Shown in pieces: positions 51,005 to 59,385 of a stretch of 64,000 nt of DNA. A program made the translations under genes and the position numbers. The stretch's first letter is position 1; every line of letters begins with the position of its first letter. A model generated the notes under the pieces. That model was not told the DNA's origin and ran no database searches. It saw only the letters and a list, made by a program, of their open reading frames with translations. Source of the DNA: DATBRV01 sp036560145 (lineage in GTDB: Bacteria; Myxococcota_A; UBA9160; SMWR01); assembly GCA_036560145.1 (NCBI GenBank), contig DATBRV010000078.1, forward strand, positions 1 through 64,000. Reading direction: 5' to 3'.

Positions 51005-52257
51005 CCGGCCGCTCGGCGGCCCTCCCCGGTGTCGCGGCCACGAGCCAGGACGGATTCGAGGACGGCCTCGAGCTCGGCTGCCCGGGCCGCCCAGGTCCAG
51101 GGGCTTCGCCCGCTCGCGGCGCGCGGCTCTCCGCGTAGCTGCCACGCGCGCGAGAACGCCTCCCCGAGCGCCCCGGCCGACGCGCACGAGAGCATCGGGG
51201 TCCGGAACGAGCGGCAGAGCGCCAGCGACTCCTCCGTCTCGGCCGGGTAGCAGATCACCGGCCGCCCCGCGACGAGCAGCTCGAGCAGCTTGTGGTGGAA
51301 GGTCTCTTCGTATTTGATGTAGCAACACGCGAGCGCGTCACGGCAGCGGCGGGCCATCTCCGGGAGCCGCACGAAGGCTTGCACTTCGACCGCACAGGAA
51401 AGCCGCATGGCGTCGACGACCCTCCGCACCCTGGCACCGTCCGCACCGAAGTAGGTCAGGCGCACGGACTCCCGGACGGGCGGCGGGCTCCCGTCGAGCC
51501 ACGCCTGTAGCGCCGTGAGGAACTCGCGCAGGCGGCTCTCGCTGTAGACCCCTCCCACCAGGAGCAGCTCGTTCGCAGGGCCGGTGCCGCTGGTGGGCTC
51601 CTCCTCGAAGAAGACGTCCGCGACACCGCTGTAGATCACCGTCGTCTCGAGCGGATCGAACCACCGTCTCGCGATCGATCGCGTGAACTCGGCGTTCGCC
51701 GTCGCCGCGCTGGCGTCGCGGAAGCGCCAGGCCACGTAGCTCCGCAGCCACGGGTGCAGGAAGTAGCTCCAGCTGTCCTTGAAGTCGATCACCCAGGGCA
51801 CGCGCGACCGCCGCGCGATGCGCTGCGCAACCTTGAGGGTGCCGGTGCTTCCGAACGTGCCCCAGACCAGATCGGGATCCCAGGCCGCGGCGAGCGCCGC
51901 CGCGTACGGCTCGCAGCCCGCCACCCAGTCCTCGAAGACCCCGAGGTGGCGAAGCTGGTAGTAGAGGGTGACCACCCGGCGAGCGGGAGCCGGGAGCGAG
52001 CCGTCCCGCACCGCGCGCAACGCGGCGTCTGGGCGCGGCGGCACGGCCAGGTGCAGGGGCTGCGACCAGTCGTGCCGCGCGATCGCCTCGCGGAGCTGCT
52101 GCGGTTGAAGCGAAGCGCGGTCGCTCTCCGCGAGCGTGCTCGTGAGCAGCAGGACCTGGTGCCCACGGCGCGACATCTCGCGGCCGAGATACGGCACGCG
52201 CATGCCGGCGACGTGCGCCACGTCCGGGTGGAGGGCGTTCGCGAAGACGAGCTTCAC
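50950..52257 (-). CDS. Glycosyltransferase family 4-like
   Basis: 435 residues from a GTG at 52257 that overlaps the copy-4 amidotransferase stop (GTGA); a longer open frame through that gene is not a fusion. Opening strand VKLVFANALHPDVAHVAGMRVPYLG; VWGTFGSTGTLKVAQRIA and VIDFKDSWSYFLHPWL in the middle; VRLTYFGADGARVRRVVDA, FVRLPEMARRCRDALACCYIKYEETFHHKLLELLVAGRPVICYPAE toward the end (donor region with EX7E-like spacing). Its 3' end overlaps the convergent neighbour by 55 bases. Donor not predictable. Confidence 0.85.
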   Translation of the reverse strand: MKLVFANALHPDVAHVAGMRVPYLGREMSRRGHQVLLLTSTLAESDRASLQPQQLREAIARHDWSQPLHLAVPPRPDAALRAVRDGSLPAPARRVVTLYYQLRHLGVFEDWVAGCEPYAAALAAAWDPDLVWGTFGSTGTLKVAQRIARRSRVPWVIDFKDSWSYFLHPWLRSYVAWRFRDASAATANAEFTRSIARRWFDPLETTVIYSGVADVFFEEEPTSGTGPANELLLVGGVYSESRLREFLTALQAWLDGSPPPVRESVRLTYFGADGARVRRVVDAMRLSCAVEVQAFVRLPEMARRCRDALACCYIKYEETFHHKLLELLVAGRPVICYPAETEESLALCRSFRTPMLSCASAGALGEAFSRAWQLRGEPRAASGRSPWTWAARAAELEAVLESVLARGRDTGEGRRAAGQGSLTLEGRDPSPRSQR

Positions 52258-54188
52258 CGGATCGCCGCCCGCGGGACGGACGCCCCCGTCCGTTCGCCGG
52301 CGACGCGCTGGAGGAAGTGACGGGTCCACATCGAGACCAGGAAGGGGCTCCAGAGCGTCCAGCCGAGCTGGAGCTCGCCCGCCTCCACGCGCGCCAGGGC
52401 CCGCAGCCACCAGCGGGCGTCCCAGCAGGGGCTCTCGCGGAACTCCACGGACTCGAACGTCTCCCTCACCAATCGCAACAACCGCTCCGACCGGAACCAC
52501 TGGTCCTGCGGCGGCCGGAAGCCCTGCTTGTTCCAGCGCGTGCGAACGCCCTCCGGAAGCACTCCCCGCATCGACTCCCGCAGCAAGCGCTTGGTCTGGA
52601 CCTCTCCCATCAGCAGCGACGGCGGCAGCGCGAACACGAATTCGGCGATCCGGTGGTCGCAGAAGGGCAGCCGGACCTCGCGCGAGTGCGCCATCGAGTT
52701 GCGGTCGCCATAGCGCAGCAGCGTGAGCAGGAAGCCGCCGATCGAGTCGAAGGCCAGCGCGCGGTGCAGCGCATCGGGGCCGCGGAAGCTGGCTTCCTCG
52801 CGCTCCGCGAGGAGCCGGCGCGCCGATTCGATCCGGAGACCGTAGAGGAGGTTGGTGCCCATGCCGAACGCGCCGGAGATGCGGTGTCGGAGCGCGAAAG
52901 GCAGCCGGTCGCGCAGCTGCCGCGCAGGCGGGGTCAGCGCCAGCGGATAGCGCTTCCGGATCCCGGGCAGCTCGGCGGCGAGTCGATCGGACTCGCCTCG
53001 ACGTTCGAGCGCGTGGACGTAGCTCGCGAAGTACTGCTCGTAGCCGCCGATCTGCTCGTCGGCGCCCTGCCCGTCGAGCAGCACCGTGACGCCGTGTTGT
53101 TTCGCCAGCCGGAACACGCACCACTGCGCGTACTGGCTCGAGCTGCCGACGGGCAGCTCGTTGAACCACAGGAATTCCGGCAGCTCCTCGACGAAGCCTT
53201 CGACGGTGGGCTCGGTCACGTGGCTGTTGACGCGGGTCGCCTCGACCACCTGCGAGGCGAAGGCCCATTCGTCCGCGGGCGTGCCCGGGAAGCGCCCCGT
53301 GAAGGTCTCGTACTCGACATCGTCTCCGAGCAGCCGCCGCGCGATGCAGACGATCGCGCTCGAGTCGAGGCCGCCCGAGAGGCAGGAGCCGAGCGTCACG
53401 TCGCTGCGCATCCGCAGCCGAACCGAATCGGTGAGCAGCTCCCGGAACTCCTCGAACACGGCGCCCTCGTCGCTCACCCGGCTGGCCGGCGCGGGCGAGA
53501 CCTGCCAGTAGCGCCAGATGCGGGGCTCGAGCTGCGGGAGGCGGACCTCCATCGCCTCGCCGGGCAGGAGCTGCTCGATCGCCCGGAAGACGGTGCTGCG
53601 GTCGGCGTCGAGGCCCGTGCTGGGGTTGTGGGCCGCCTGCACGAGCCGCCACTCGTCGAGCTCCAGGGGCAGGCCGGGGTCCTGGAGGAGGGCCTTGTAC
53701 TCGGAGGCGAAGGCGAAGCGACCCGGGCGCCGGCTGAACAAGAAGGGCTTCTCGCCGTATCGGTCCCGGGCGCAGAAGAGCTTGCGCGCGGGTCCGTCGA
53801 AGAGGCCGAAGGCGAACATCCCGTTCAGCCGCGAGAGACACTCGACGCCCCAGCGCTTGTAGGCCTCGAGGATGACCTCCGTGTCGGAGCTCGTGACGAA
53901 GCTCGCTCCGAGGCGAGCCAGCTCGGCGCGCACCTCGAGATAGTTGTAGATCTCGCCGTTGAAGACGATTGCGAAGCGTCCGGTCGCATCGAACATCGGC
54001 TGGGAAGCCGACTCGCTCAGGTCGATGATGGCGAGGCGCCGGTGTCCCAGGGTGACGACGCACTCCGGAGAGACCGCGTGCTCCGAGATCCCCTCGCCGT
54101 CGGGCCCGCGATGGACCATCCGGTCGAGCATCCGGCCGACCAGCTCCCGCGAGCCGGTACCCGACACGATGCCAGCGATTCCGCACAC
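52254..54188 (-). CDS. AsnB-type glutamine amidotransferase, copy 4
   Basis: 644 residues from a GTG start (Val read as Met) with Cys2 of MCGIAGIV. Glutaminase motifs VHRGPDGEGIS, GHRRLAIIDLSES, VFNGEIYNY and SSDTEVILEAY; synthetase motifs CLSGGLDSSAIV, LLDGQGADEQIGGY and KQGFRPPQDQWF. Full length, longest of the four copies. It overlaps the glycosyltransferase gene downstream by four bases, so the two are co-transcribed. The 238 bases to the divergent Wzx gene contain no clear promoter except AT-richer stretch gagtttaagccgtaag near 54340. Confidence 0.93.
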   Translation of the reverse strand: MCGIAGIVSGTGSRELVGRMLDRMVHRGPDGEGISEHAVSPECVVTLGHRRLAIIDLSESASQPMFDATGRFAIVFNGEIYNYLEVRAELARLGASFVTSSDTEVILEAYKRWGVECLSRLNGMFAFGLFDGPARKLFCARDRYGEKPFLFSRRPGRFAFASEYKALLQDPGLPLELDEWRLVQAAHNPSTGLDADRSTVFRAIEQLLPGEAMEVRLPQLEPRIWRYWQVSPAPASRVSDEGAVFEEFRELLTDSVRLRMRSDVTLGSCLSGGLDSSAIVCIARRLLGDDVEYETFTGRFPGTPADEWAFASQVVEATRVNSHVTEPTVEGFVEELPEFLWFNELPVGSSSQYAQWCVFRLAKQHGVTVLLDGQGADEQIGGYEQYFASYVHALERRGESDRLAAELPGIRKRYPLALTPPARQLRDRLPFALRHRISGAFGMGTNLLYGLRIESARRLLAEREEASFRGPDALHRALAFDSIGGFLLTLLRYGDRNSMAHSREVRLPFCDHRIAEFVFALPPSLLMGEVQTKRLLRESMRGVLPEGVRTRWNKQGFRPPQDQWFRSERLLRLVRETFESVEFRESPCWDARWWLRALARVEAGELQLGWTLWSPFLVSMWTRHFLQRVAGERTGASVPRAAIR

Positions 54189-54426
54189 CTAGCGTTCTTC
54201 CACGGACTTTGGACGGATCTCGGGGCGATCCGGTTCTTTCCCGATCCCCCCAGACGAGCTCCAGCAGAGCGTGCGCGCGGCCGATCTCACGAATTCAGCG
54301 GGGCCAGGCAGGGCTCGCGTACACCATCGGCATCCGAACGAGTTTAAGCCGTAAGCCGGGGCCGAGCCAGGCGGGCTACCGTTCGCCGGGCGGGCTTCGC
54401 ACCTGCTGGACCACAAGCGACGTCTC

Positions 54427-55815
54427 ATGAACTCATCGCATCCTCCACTCCCCTCCGAACCGAAGCGCTCGGTCGCACCGAATCGCCTCTCCGCTCGCAA
54501 GGCTCAGCTGTTGCGATGGGGCGGCGCCACCTACCAGCGACTGGCGAGTTCGCGCTTCACCCGAAACAGCCTCTGGCTGACGGGTCTGGCGGGGGTCGAA
54601 CGCATCGCCGGCGTCGCGCAGACCGTCTTGGTCGCGAGAGCGCTCGGGATCACCGAGTACGGCGTCTATGGCCTCCTGATGGGGACGATCGGCCTGGTGG
54701 CCTCGATCGTCGGCATGCAGATGGGTCTCACCGGCGCCGTATTCGTCGCTCGGTACCGCGAAACCGAGAAGGCCAAGGCGGCGCTGGTCATCCAGTACGT
54801 CACGCGGTTCGCGTGGATCGTCGCCGGCTCCATCACCCTCGTAACCCTGCCGTTCGCGACCCCCGTGTCCTCCTGGCTGCTGCTCTCCGACCAGTATGGT
54901 TTCGCCGTGGTCGTCGGCTGCTTCTACATCGGCGCCGCGCTGATGAGCGGCGTTCAGGACGGCGTCTTGCAGGGATTCGAGGAATTCCAGGCGATCGCCA
55001 GGGTGCGCATCGTGACGACGCTGCTCACGCTCGCCGCGATCTACCCGGCCGCGAAATACGCGGGTCTGACCGGCATCATGGCGGTGCTGATCGCCGGGCT
55101 CGTCGTCAGCTTCGTCCTGTTCCGGCTGCTCACCCGCCGACTCAAGCGCCAGCAGGGCATTCCCAAAAGGGGCGAGGGGTTGCGATTTGCGGACGTGATC
55201 CTCAAGTTTTCGCTGCCCTCGGTGCTGATCAACCTGCTGGTGGGTGCGGTAACCTGGTACGGAACCTTTCTGCTGTCCCGGCAGTCCGGCGGCTTCGAGG
55301 ACCTCGCGATCGTGAATACCGGCTTGCAGTGGCGCGGTCCCGTCCTGCTCGTAGCCAGCTCGATGGGCAGCGTCGCCATCCCCACCTTCAGCCGGTACGC
55401 CGCCCAGGAGAACGACGCCGCATCGTCGAACCTGCGACGCATCCTGTTGCGGGTGAACGGCGCCGCTGCGTTGGGCGTCTCGACCGCGCTCATCCTGCTC
55501 TCGACATCGCTCCTCGCGTTGTACGGCAGTGAGTTCGTCGGAGGCAGGCTGGTCTTCTGCATGGTCGTGGCATCGACCGTTCCGCAGGTGCTGGTGAACG
55601 TCTATATGCAGAGCCTGCTCGGACGGGGACTGCTATGGCGGGCGCTGCTGCTGCACGGCCCCGTACTCGTCGTCTCGCTGGTGGGCTACGTCGTCCTGGT
55701 GCCGCGCTACGCCGCGATCGGATTCGCCGGCACCACCCTGGTATCGGCGATCGCCTTCTGGTTGTTCTTGGTCTACTTCGTCCAGCGCGATGCCAGGGGG
55801 GTGCCGCAGCGATGA
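54427..55815 (+). CDS. Wzx-like polysaccharide flippase (MOP superfamily)
   Basis: 462 residues, about twelve to fourteen membrane helices. NSLWLTGLAGVERIAGVAQTVLVARALGITEYGVYGLL is the first segment typical of polysaccharide flippases; LKFSLPSVLINLLVGAVTWYGTFLLSRQ and ASSMGSVAIPTFSRYAAQ follow. It moves lipid-linked repeat units across the inner membrane (family role). The start ATG lies 3 bases after a stretch without a strong ribosome site. Its stop overlaps the next gene's ATG (55812). It is the only flippase seen, matching one Wzy and one WecA-like enzyme. Confidence 0.93.
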   Translation: MNSSHPPLPSEPKRSVAPNRLSARKAQLLRWGGATYQRLASSRFTRNSLWLTGLAGVERIAGVAQTVLVARALGITEYGVYGLLMGTIGLVASIVGMQMGLTGAVFVARYRETEKAKAALVIQYVTRFAWIVAGSITLVTLPFATPVSSWLLLSDQYGFAVVVGCFYIGAALMSGVQDGVLQGFEEFQAIARVRIVTTLLTLAAIYPAAKYAGLTGIMAVLIAGLVVSFVLFRLLTRRLKRQQGIPKRGEGLRFADVILKFSLPSVLINLLVGAVTWYGTFLLSRQSGGFEDLAIVNTGLQWRGPVLLVASSMGSVAIPTFSRYAAQENDAASSNLRRILLRVNGAAALGVSTALILLSTSLLALYGSEFVGGRLVFCMVVASTVPQVLVNVYMQSLLGRGLLWRALLLHGPVLVVSLVGYVVLVPRYAAIGFAGTTLVSAIAFWLFLVYFVQRDARGVPQR

Positions 55816-56486
55816 TGCAGGCTCTGGCGATCGCGAGGAGGAAGGCCAGATCAGCGGTGATCAGGGTCCGCCGCTACTTCTTCTCGCAGAGGTTCGGGGT
55901 CTCGCCGGAAGCGCTCTATGGCTCGGAGTTCTACGACGGAGACGGGTTCCTGAAGACGAGGGCGGCGGCGGAGAGCGTCGCGCGCTTCATCCAATCCTCC
56001 CTCGCCCCGAAGGACGCACTCGACATCGGCTGCGGACCCGGCGAGTACCTGCGCGCCCTTTCCGAGCTGGGGATCGCGACGATCGGCTGCGACGGCGCCT
56101 CGACCGGCGTTCGACGCGCCCCGCCCGCCTCGTTCGTATTCGTGCACGATCTGAGAAAGCCGCTCGTCACCAACCGGAAGTTCGACCTGGTGCTGTGCAT
56201 CGAGGTCGCCGAACACCTGCCCCGATCCAATGCAGCGACGCTGGTCGCCTCGATCTGCGAGAACAGCAAGGACTGGATCCTCTTCAGCGCGGCGCCCCCG
56301 GAAGCTCCCCCCGGCGATGATCACATCAACTGCCAGCCGATCGAATTCTGGTCCGCGATCTTCGCCACGCACGGGTTCAGTCTCGATGCGAACATGTCGA
56401 ACCGCCTCCGGGAGCACTCGCACGCGAACGACCTGCCCATCTGGTGGAAGGGTTGGTCCTACATCTATCATCGAAACGCAGGCTGA
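55812..56486 (+). CDS. Class I SAM-dependent methyltransferase
   Basis: 224 residues, ATG overlapping the flippase stop. The N-terminal 50 residues are basic and helical (ARRKARSAVIRVRRYFFSQRF). Motif I is KDALDIGCGPGEYLRALSELG, motif II LVLCIEVAEHLPRSNAATLV, and motif III WILFSAAPPEAPPGDDHINC. It looks like the Methyltransf_23 type that modifies sugars or lipids in polysaccharide loci. Follows Wzx in the same direction; substrate unknown. Confidence 0.9.
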   Translation: MMQALAIARRKARSAVIRVRRYFFSQRFGVSPEALYGSEFYDGDGFLKTRAAAESVARFIQSSLAPKDALDIGCGPGEYLRALSELGIATIGCDGASTGVRRAPPASFVFVHDLRKPLVTNRKFDLVLCIEVAEHLPRSNAATLVASICENSKDWILFSAAPPEAPPGDDHINCQPIEFWSAIFATHGFSLDANMSNRLREHSHANDLPIWWKGWSYIYHRNAG

Positions 56487-56519
56487 CGTCACCCGCCGGA
56501 AATCGCGAGGCCCCGTTTC

Positions 56520-57326
56520 TTGAAGAGCTCCCTGCTGGTTCGGCTGATCGGCTTCCCTGCCACGTTGCTCCACGGCGACACGCTCGTGCTCGATCGATGG
56601 CTCTGGCTCCGGAAGCGGCTGCCGGAGACCCGGAACGGCGAGACGTTCCTGGACGTCGGATGCGGCACCGGCGCCTTCACGATCGGCGCCGCCTTGCGGG
56701 GCTACCAGAGCCTCGGGCTCAACTGGGAAGAGCACAACCAGAAGGCCGCCGCCGAGCGAGCCCAGCTGTGCAAAGCCGATTCCGCGCGATTCGAGGTGAT
56801 GGACATCCGGCGCCTGCACGAGCGGCCCGATTGGCTGGAGCGGTACGACACCGCCATCTGTGTCGAGGCCATCGAACACGTCATCGACGACAAGAAGCTG
56901 CTCTGCGACATCGGAGCCTGCCTGAAGCCCGGCGGGCGCCTCCTCCTCACGACTCCCCAGTTCTGCTTTCGTCCCATCAGCGAGACCGACCTCGGGCCGT
57001 ATTCCCGGGTCGAGGACGGGGGGCACGTCCGGAGGGGATATACGCCGGGGATGCTGGAGGAGCTCTGCCGCCACGCAGGCCTGGAAGTGGAGCGGATCTC
57101 CTACTGCAGCGGCTTCCTGAGCCAGAAGATCACCTGGCTCGCGCGCGTGCTCTTCAACACGCATCACCTTCTCGGGTGGGTTCTGGTGATGCCGCTGCGG
57201 ATCCTGCCCCCGCTGCTGGATCCCTTGATCTACCGGCTGACCCGGTGGCCGCACTTCAGCATCGGGCTGGAGGCCTACAAGCCGCGCTTCCCGGAGGCTC
57301 GCGGGCGAAGCGCTTCGCCGGACTAG
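56520..57326 (+). CDS. Class I SAM-dependent methyltransferase
   Basis: 268 residues from a TTG start. Motif I FLDVGCGTGAFTIGAALRG, acidic loop SLGLNWEEHNQK, motif II YDTAICVEAIEHVIDDKKLL, and motif III CLKPGGRLLLTTPQFCF are all present. The C-terminal part (FNTHHLLGWVLVMPLRILPPLLDP) is hydrophobic and could be a membrane anchor. It ends with a four-base overlap (ctag) with the convergent methyltransferase gene. Function in the polymer pathway unknown. Confidence 0.88.
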   Translation: MKSSLLVRLIGFPATLLHGDTLVLDRWLWLRKRLPETRNGETFLDVGCGTGAFTIGAALRGYQSLGLNWEEHNQKAAAERAQLCKADSARFEVMDIRRLHERPDWLERYDTAICVEAIEHVIDDKKLLCDIGACLKPGGRLLLTTPQFCFRPISETDLGPYSRVEDGGHVRRGYTPGMLEELCRHAGLEVERISYCSGFLSQKITWLARVLFNTHHLLGWVLVMPLRILPPLLDPLIYRLTRWPHFSIGLEAYKPRFPEARGRSASPD

Positions 57327-58147
57327 CTCGCGCCCCGCGTCAGGACCGCGCAAGCCTCACCGCACGATGTCGCCGACTGGCCGCGAACTTCGAAAGCGAG
57401 GTCCAGCCCGCTTCGCCGAGCCCGGCCTTCCCAGAAGCGCCGGGTGACGCCGAGCGGGTGCTCGCGTCCGATCAGACTGTCGGAGAGCGGGTTGCGCCCC
57501 ACGTCCTCCACCGAGGGCGTGAAGTGCAGCTGGCGCCGGGGCGCGAGCACCGTATCGACCTGGTCGAGGAGGTGATCGAGCCGGGGAACGTGCTCGAGGA
57601 CGTGCGAGGAGAGCAGCAGGTCCACCGATCCCAGGCTCGCGGCCGCTTCCCCCGCGGTCGCCACGATCTCGAGGCCGAGCCGGTCTCGCCCGAAGGCCCG
57701 ACGCGTGCTCCCGATCTCGATGCCGACGACGCGGTGTCCCAGGTCGACCAGGGGCAGGAGCTCGTATCCCCAGGAGCAGCCCCAGACACAGATGTTTGCC
57801 CGCTGGGAGCCGAGCAGGCGGCGAACCTCCGGTGCACGGTCCTTCTCGGTTCCGAGCACCGAGGCCAGGATCGCCGAGCGATCGACCTCGGCCGGCATCT
57901 CCGTCGTGATGCCGCGCTCGTTGTAGAGGAGCGAATAGTAGAGCTCGAGGACGCGTCCGCCTCGAAAGGCGGCGGGGCGATAGTAGAGCCCGCAGCCCTC
58001 GCAGGCATACACCGGTGAGAGTCCATGGTGCCGGTTCAGGAGCGGAGGGCGCTCGGGGCGCCGGGAGCAATTCGGGCAACGGGCGCCCAGCATGCGGCCG
58101 ATCCCGAGATCGGCGAAGTAGAGGGCCCGGTTCAGCAGAAGGCTCAT
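57323..58147 (-). CDS. SAM-dependent methyltransferase with N-terminal cysteine cluster
   Basis: 274 residues. An N-terminal CPNC...CEGCG pattern (residues 24-27 and 49-52 region) could bind zinc. ICVWGCSWGYELLPLVDLGHRVVGIEIG is motif I (with Cys-Ser-Trp in place of the usual Gly-x-Gly), SVDLLLSSHVLEHVPRLDHLLDQ is motif II, and LAPRRQLHFTPSV is motif III. The unusual motif I could lower or change SAM binding. Its stop overlaps the convergent gene by four bases. It is 22 bases from the phosphomannose isomerase gene in the operon. Confidence 0.8.
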   Translation of the reverse strand: MSLLLNRALYFADLGIGRMLGARCPNCSRRPERPPLLNRHHGLSPVYACEGCGLYYRPAAFRGGRVLELYYSLLYNERGITTEMPAEVDRSAILASVLGTEKDRAPEVRRLLGSQRANICVWGCSWGYELLPLVDLGHRVVGIEIGSTRRAFGRDRLGLEIVATAGEAAASLGSVDLLLSSHVLEHVPRLDHLLDQVDTVLAPRRQLHFTPSVEDVGRNPLSDSLIGREHPLGVTRRFWEGRARRSGLDLAFEVRGQSATSCGEACAVLTRGAS

Positions 58148-58169
58148 GCGGCGGGATCCCCTGTCTGGC

Positions 58170-59384
58170 CTACGCCGCGCCCGACGCGCGCTCGCGCATC
58201 GCGGCGACCCGCACCCGGTAGAGCTCGCCCTCGCCCGTCACGGAGTAGGCCCCTGCCGCCGCCGGCGCGAGGCAGCTCCGACCCGGCGCGAGATCCTCGG
58301 CATGCTCGCGCGCGGCGACGCGCACGCCGCCGCGGGTGCACAGGAGCAGCTCGACCCCCCGCTCGGCCTGCGAGGCGAACGAACGCCCCGGGCCCACGCG
58401 AAGCACCGAGAGCTCGAACTCCTCGGCCGGGGTCCGGAAGCACGCCGTCCCGTCCGGGCGGGACTCCGGTCGCAACACCTCCGCCGAAGCGGGCTCGAAG
58501 CGCACGACGCGCAGCAGCTCATCGAGATCGACGTGCTTCGCGGTGAGCCCCCCGCGCACGACGTTGTCCGAACTCGCCATCACCTCGATCCCGAAGCCCC
58601 CGAGATAGCCGTGCAGCTCGCCCGGTGCGAGGAAGATGGCCTCGCCCGGCGCGAGGCACAGATAGCGCAAGAAGAGCGGCGCGAGGGAGCCGGCGTCGCG
58701 CGGATGTCGGGCCGCGAGCCGCGGGATCCAGGCGAGGCCGGGGTCCGAGGCGGCGGCGGCGGCGCCCGCCGCCTCGGCCACCAGCGCCGCGCAGTGCTCG
58801 GGATCGAGCCGGAGCAGCGCACCGGTCAGGGCGGCGAGCGGCGCAGGCCCCTCCAGCGCAGCGCCGACGAGCTGCGATACGCCGCGCACGCCGAGGCGCT
58901 CGGCGAGGGCCCGGATTTCGTCCGGCGCCCGGAAGCCGCGCAGCGCCTCGAACGGCTCGAGGGCGCAGAAGAGCTCGGGCTTGTGACTGGCATCCCGGTA
59001 GCTGCGGCGTTCGGAGTCGATCGGGATCGCGAGCGCGTTCTCGCGGGCGAAGCCCGCGCGCGCCTGCTCCGCATCGGGGTGGGCCTGGATCGAGAGCGGC
59101 TCCGCCGCGGCGAGGAGCTTGACGAGAAAGGGCAGGCGCGCCCCGAAACGCGCCGCCACGGAGCGGCCGAGGATCGCCTCGGGCTCGCGCGCCACGAGCT
59201 CCGCCAGCGAGAGCCGCTGCCCGGCCAGCCAGACCTGCGAAGGCGCCGCCGGATGCGCCCCCATCCACAGCTCGGCCTGCGGCCCTGCCGCGGGCGCCGG
59301 CTCGCCGAGCATCCCGGCGATCGCCGTCCGCGAGCCCCAGGCATAGTCCCGGATCGGATTCTCGAGCCGGAGGATCGTGCGCAC
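58170..59384 (-). CDS. manA: Phosphomannose isomerase, type I
   Basis: 404 residues from a GTG start. Converts fructose-6-phosphate to mannose-6-phosphate. Zinc-site residues are in LPFLVKLLAAAEPLSIQAHPDAEQA (His) and the Glu/His of SSYRDASHKPELFCALEPFEALRGF (with SHKPE). The C-terminal region has APGELHGYLGGFGIEVMASSDNVVRGGLTAKHVD, the most conserved block of the family. It supplies GDP-mannose synthesis with manC at 5645-6730. One base separates it from the glycosyltransferase gene upstream. Confidence 0.95.
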   Translation of the reverse strand: MRTILRLENPIRDYAWGSRTAIAGMLGEPAPAAGPQAELWMGAHPAAPSQVWLAGQRLSLAELVAREPEAILGRSVAARFGARLPFLVKLLAAAEPLSIQAHPDAEQARAGFARENALAIPIDSERRSYRDASHKPELFCALEPFEALRGFRAPDEIRALAERLGVRGVSQLVGAALEGPAPLAALTGALLRLDPEHCAALVAEAAGAAAAASDPGLAWIPRLAARHPRDAGSLAPLFLRYLCLAPGEAIFLAPGELHGYLGGFGIEVMASSDNVVRGGLTAKHVDLDELLRVVRFEPASAEVLRPESRPDGTACFRTPAEEFELSVLRVGPGRSFASQAERGVELLLCTRGGVRVAAREHAEDLAPGRSCLAPAAAGAYSVTGEGELYRVRVAAMRERASGAA

Positions 59385-59385
59385 G

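Noticed and set aside
50950..54186. Apparent amidotransferase-glycosyltransferase fusion on the minus strand
   Set aside because: The amidotransferase is in another frame (52254-54188); the glycosyltransferase begins at GTG 52257 with a four-base overlap.
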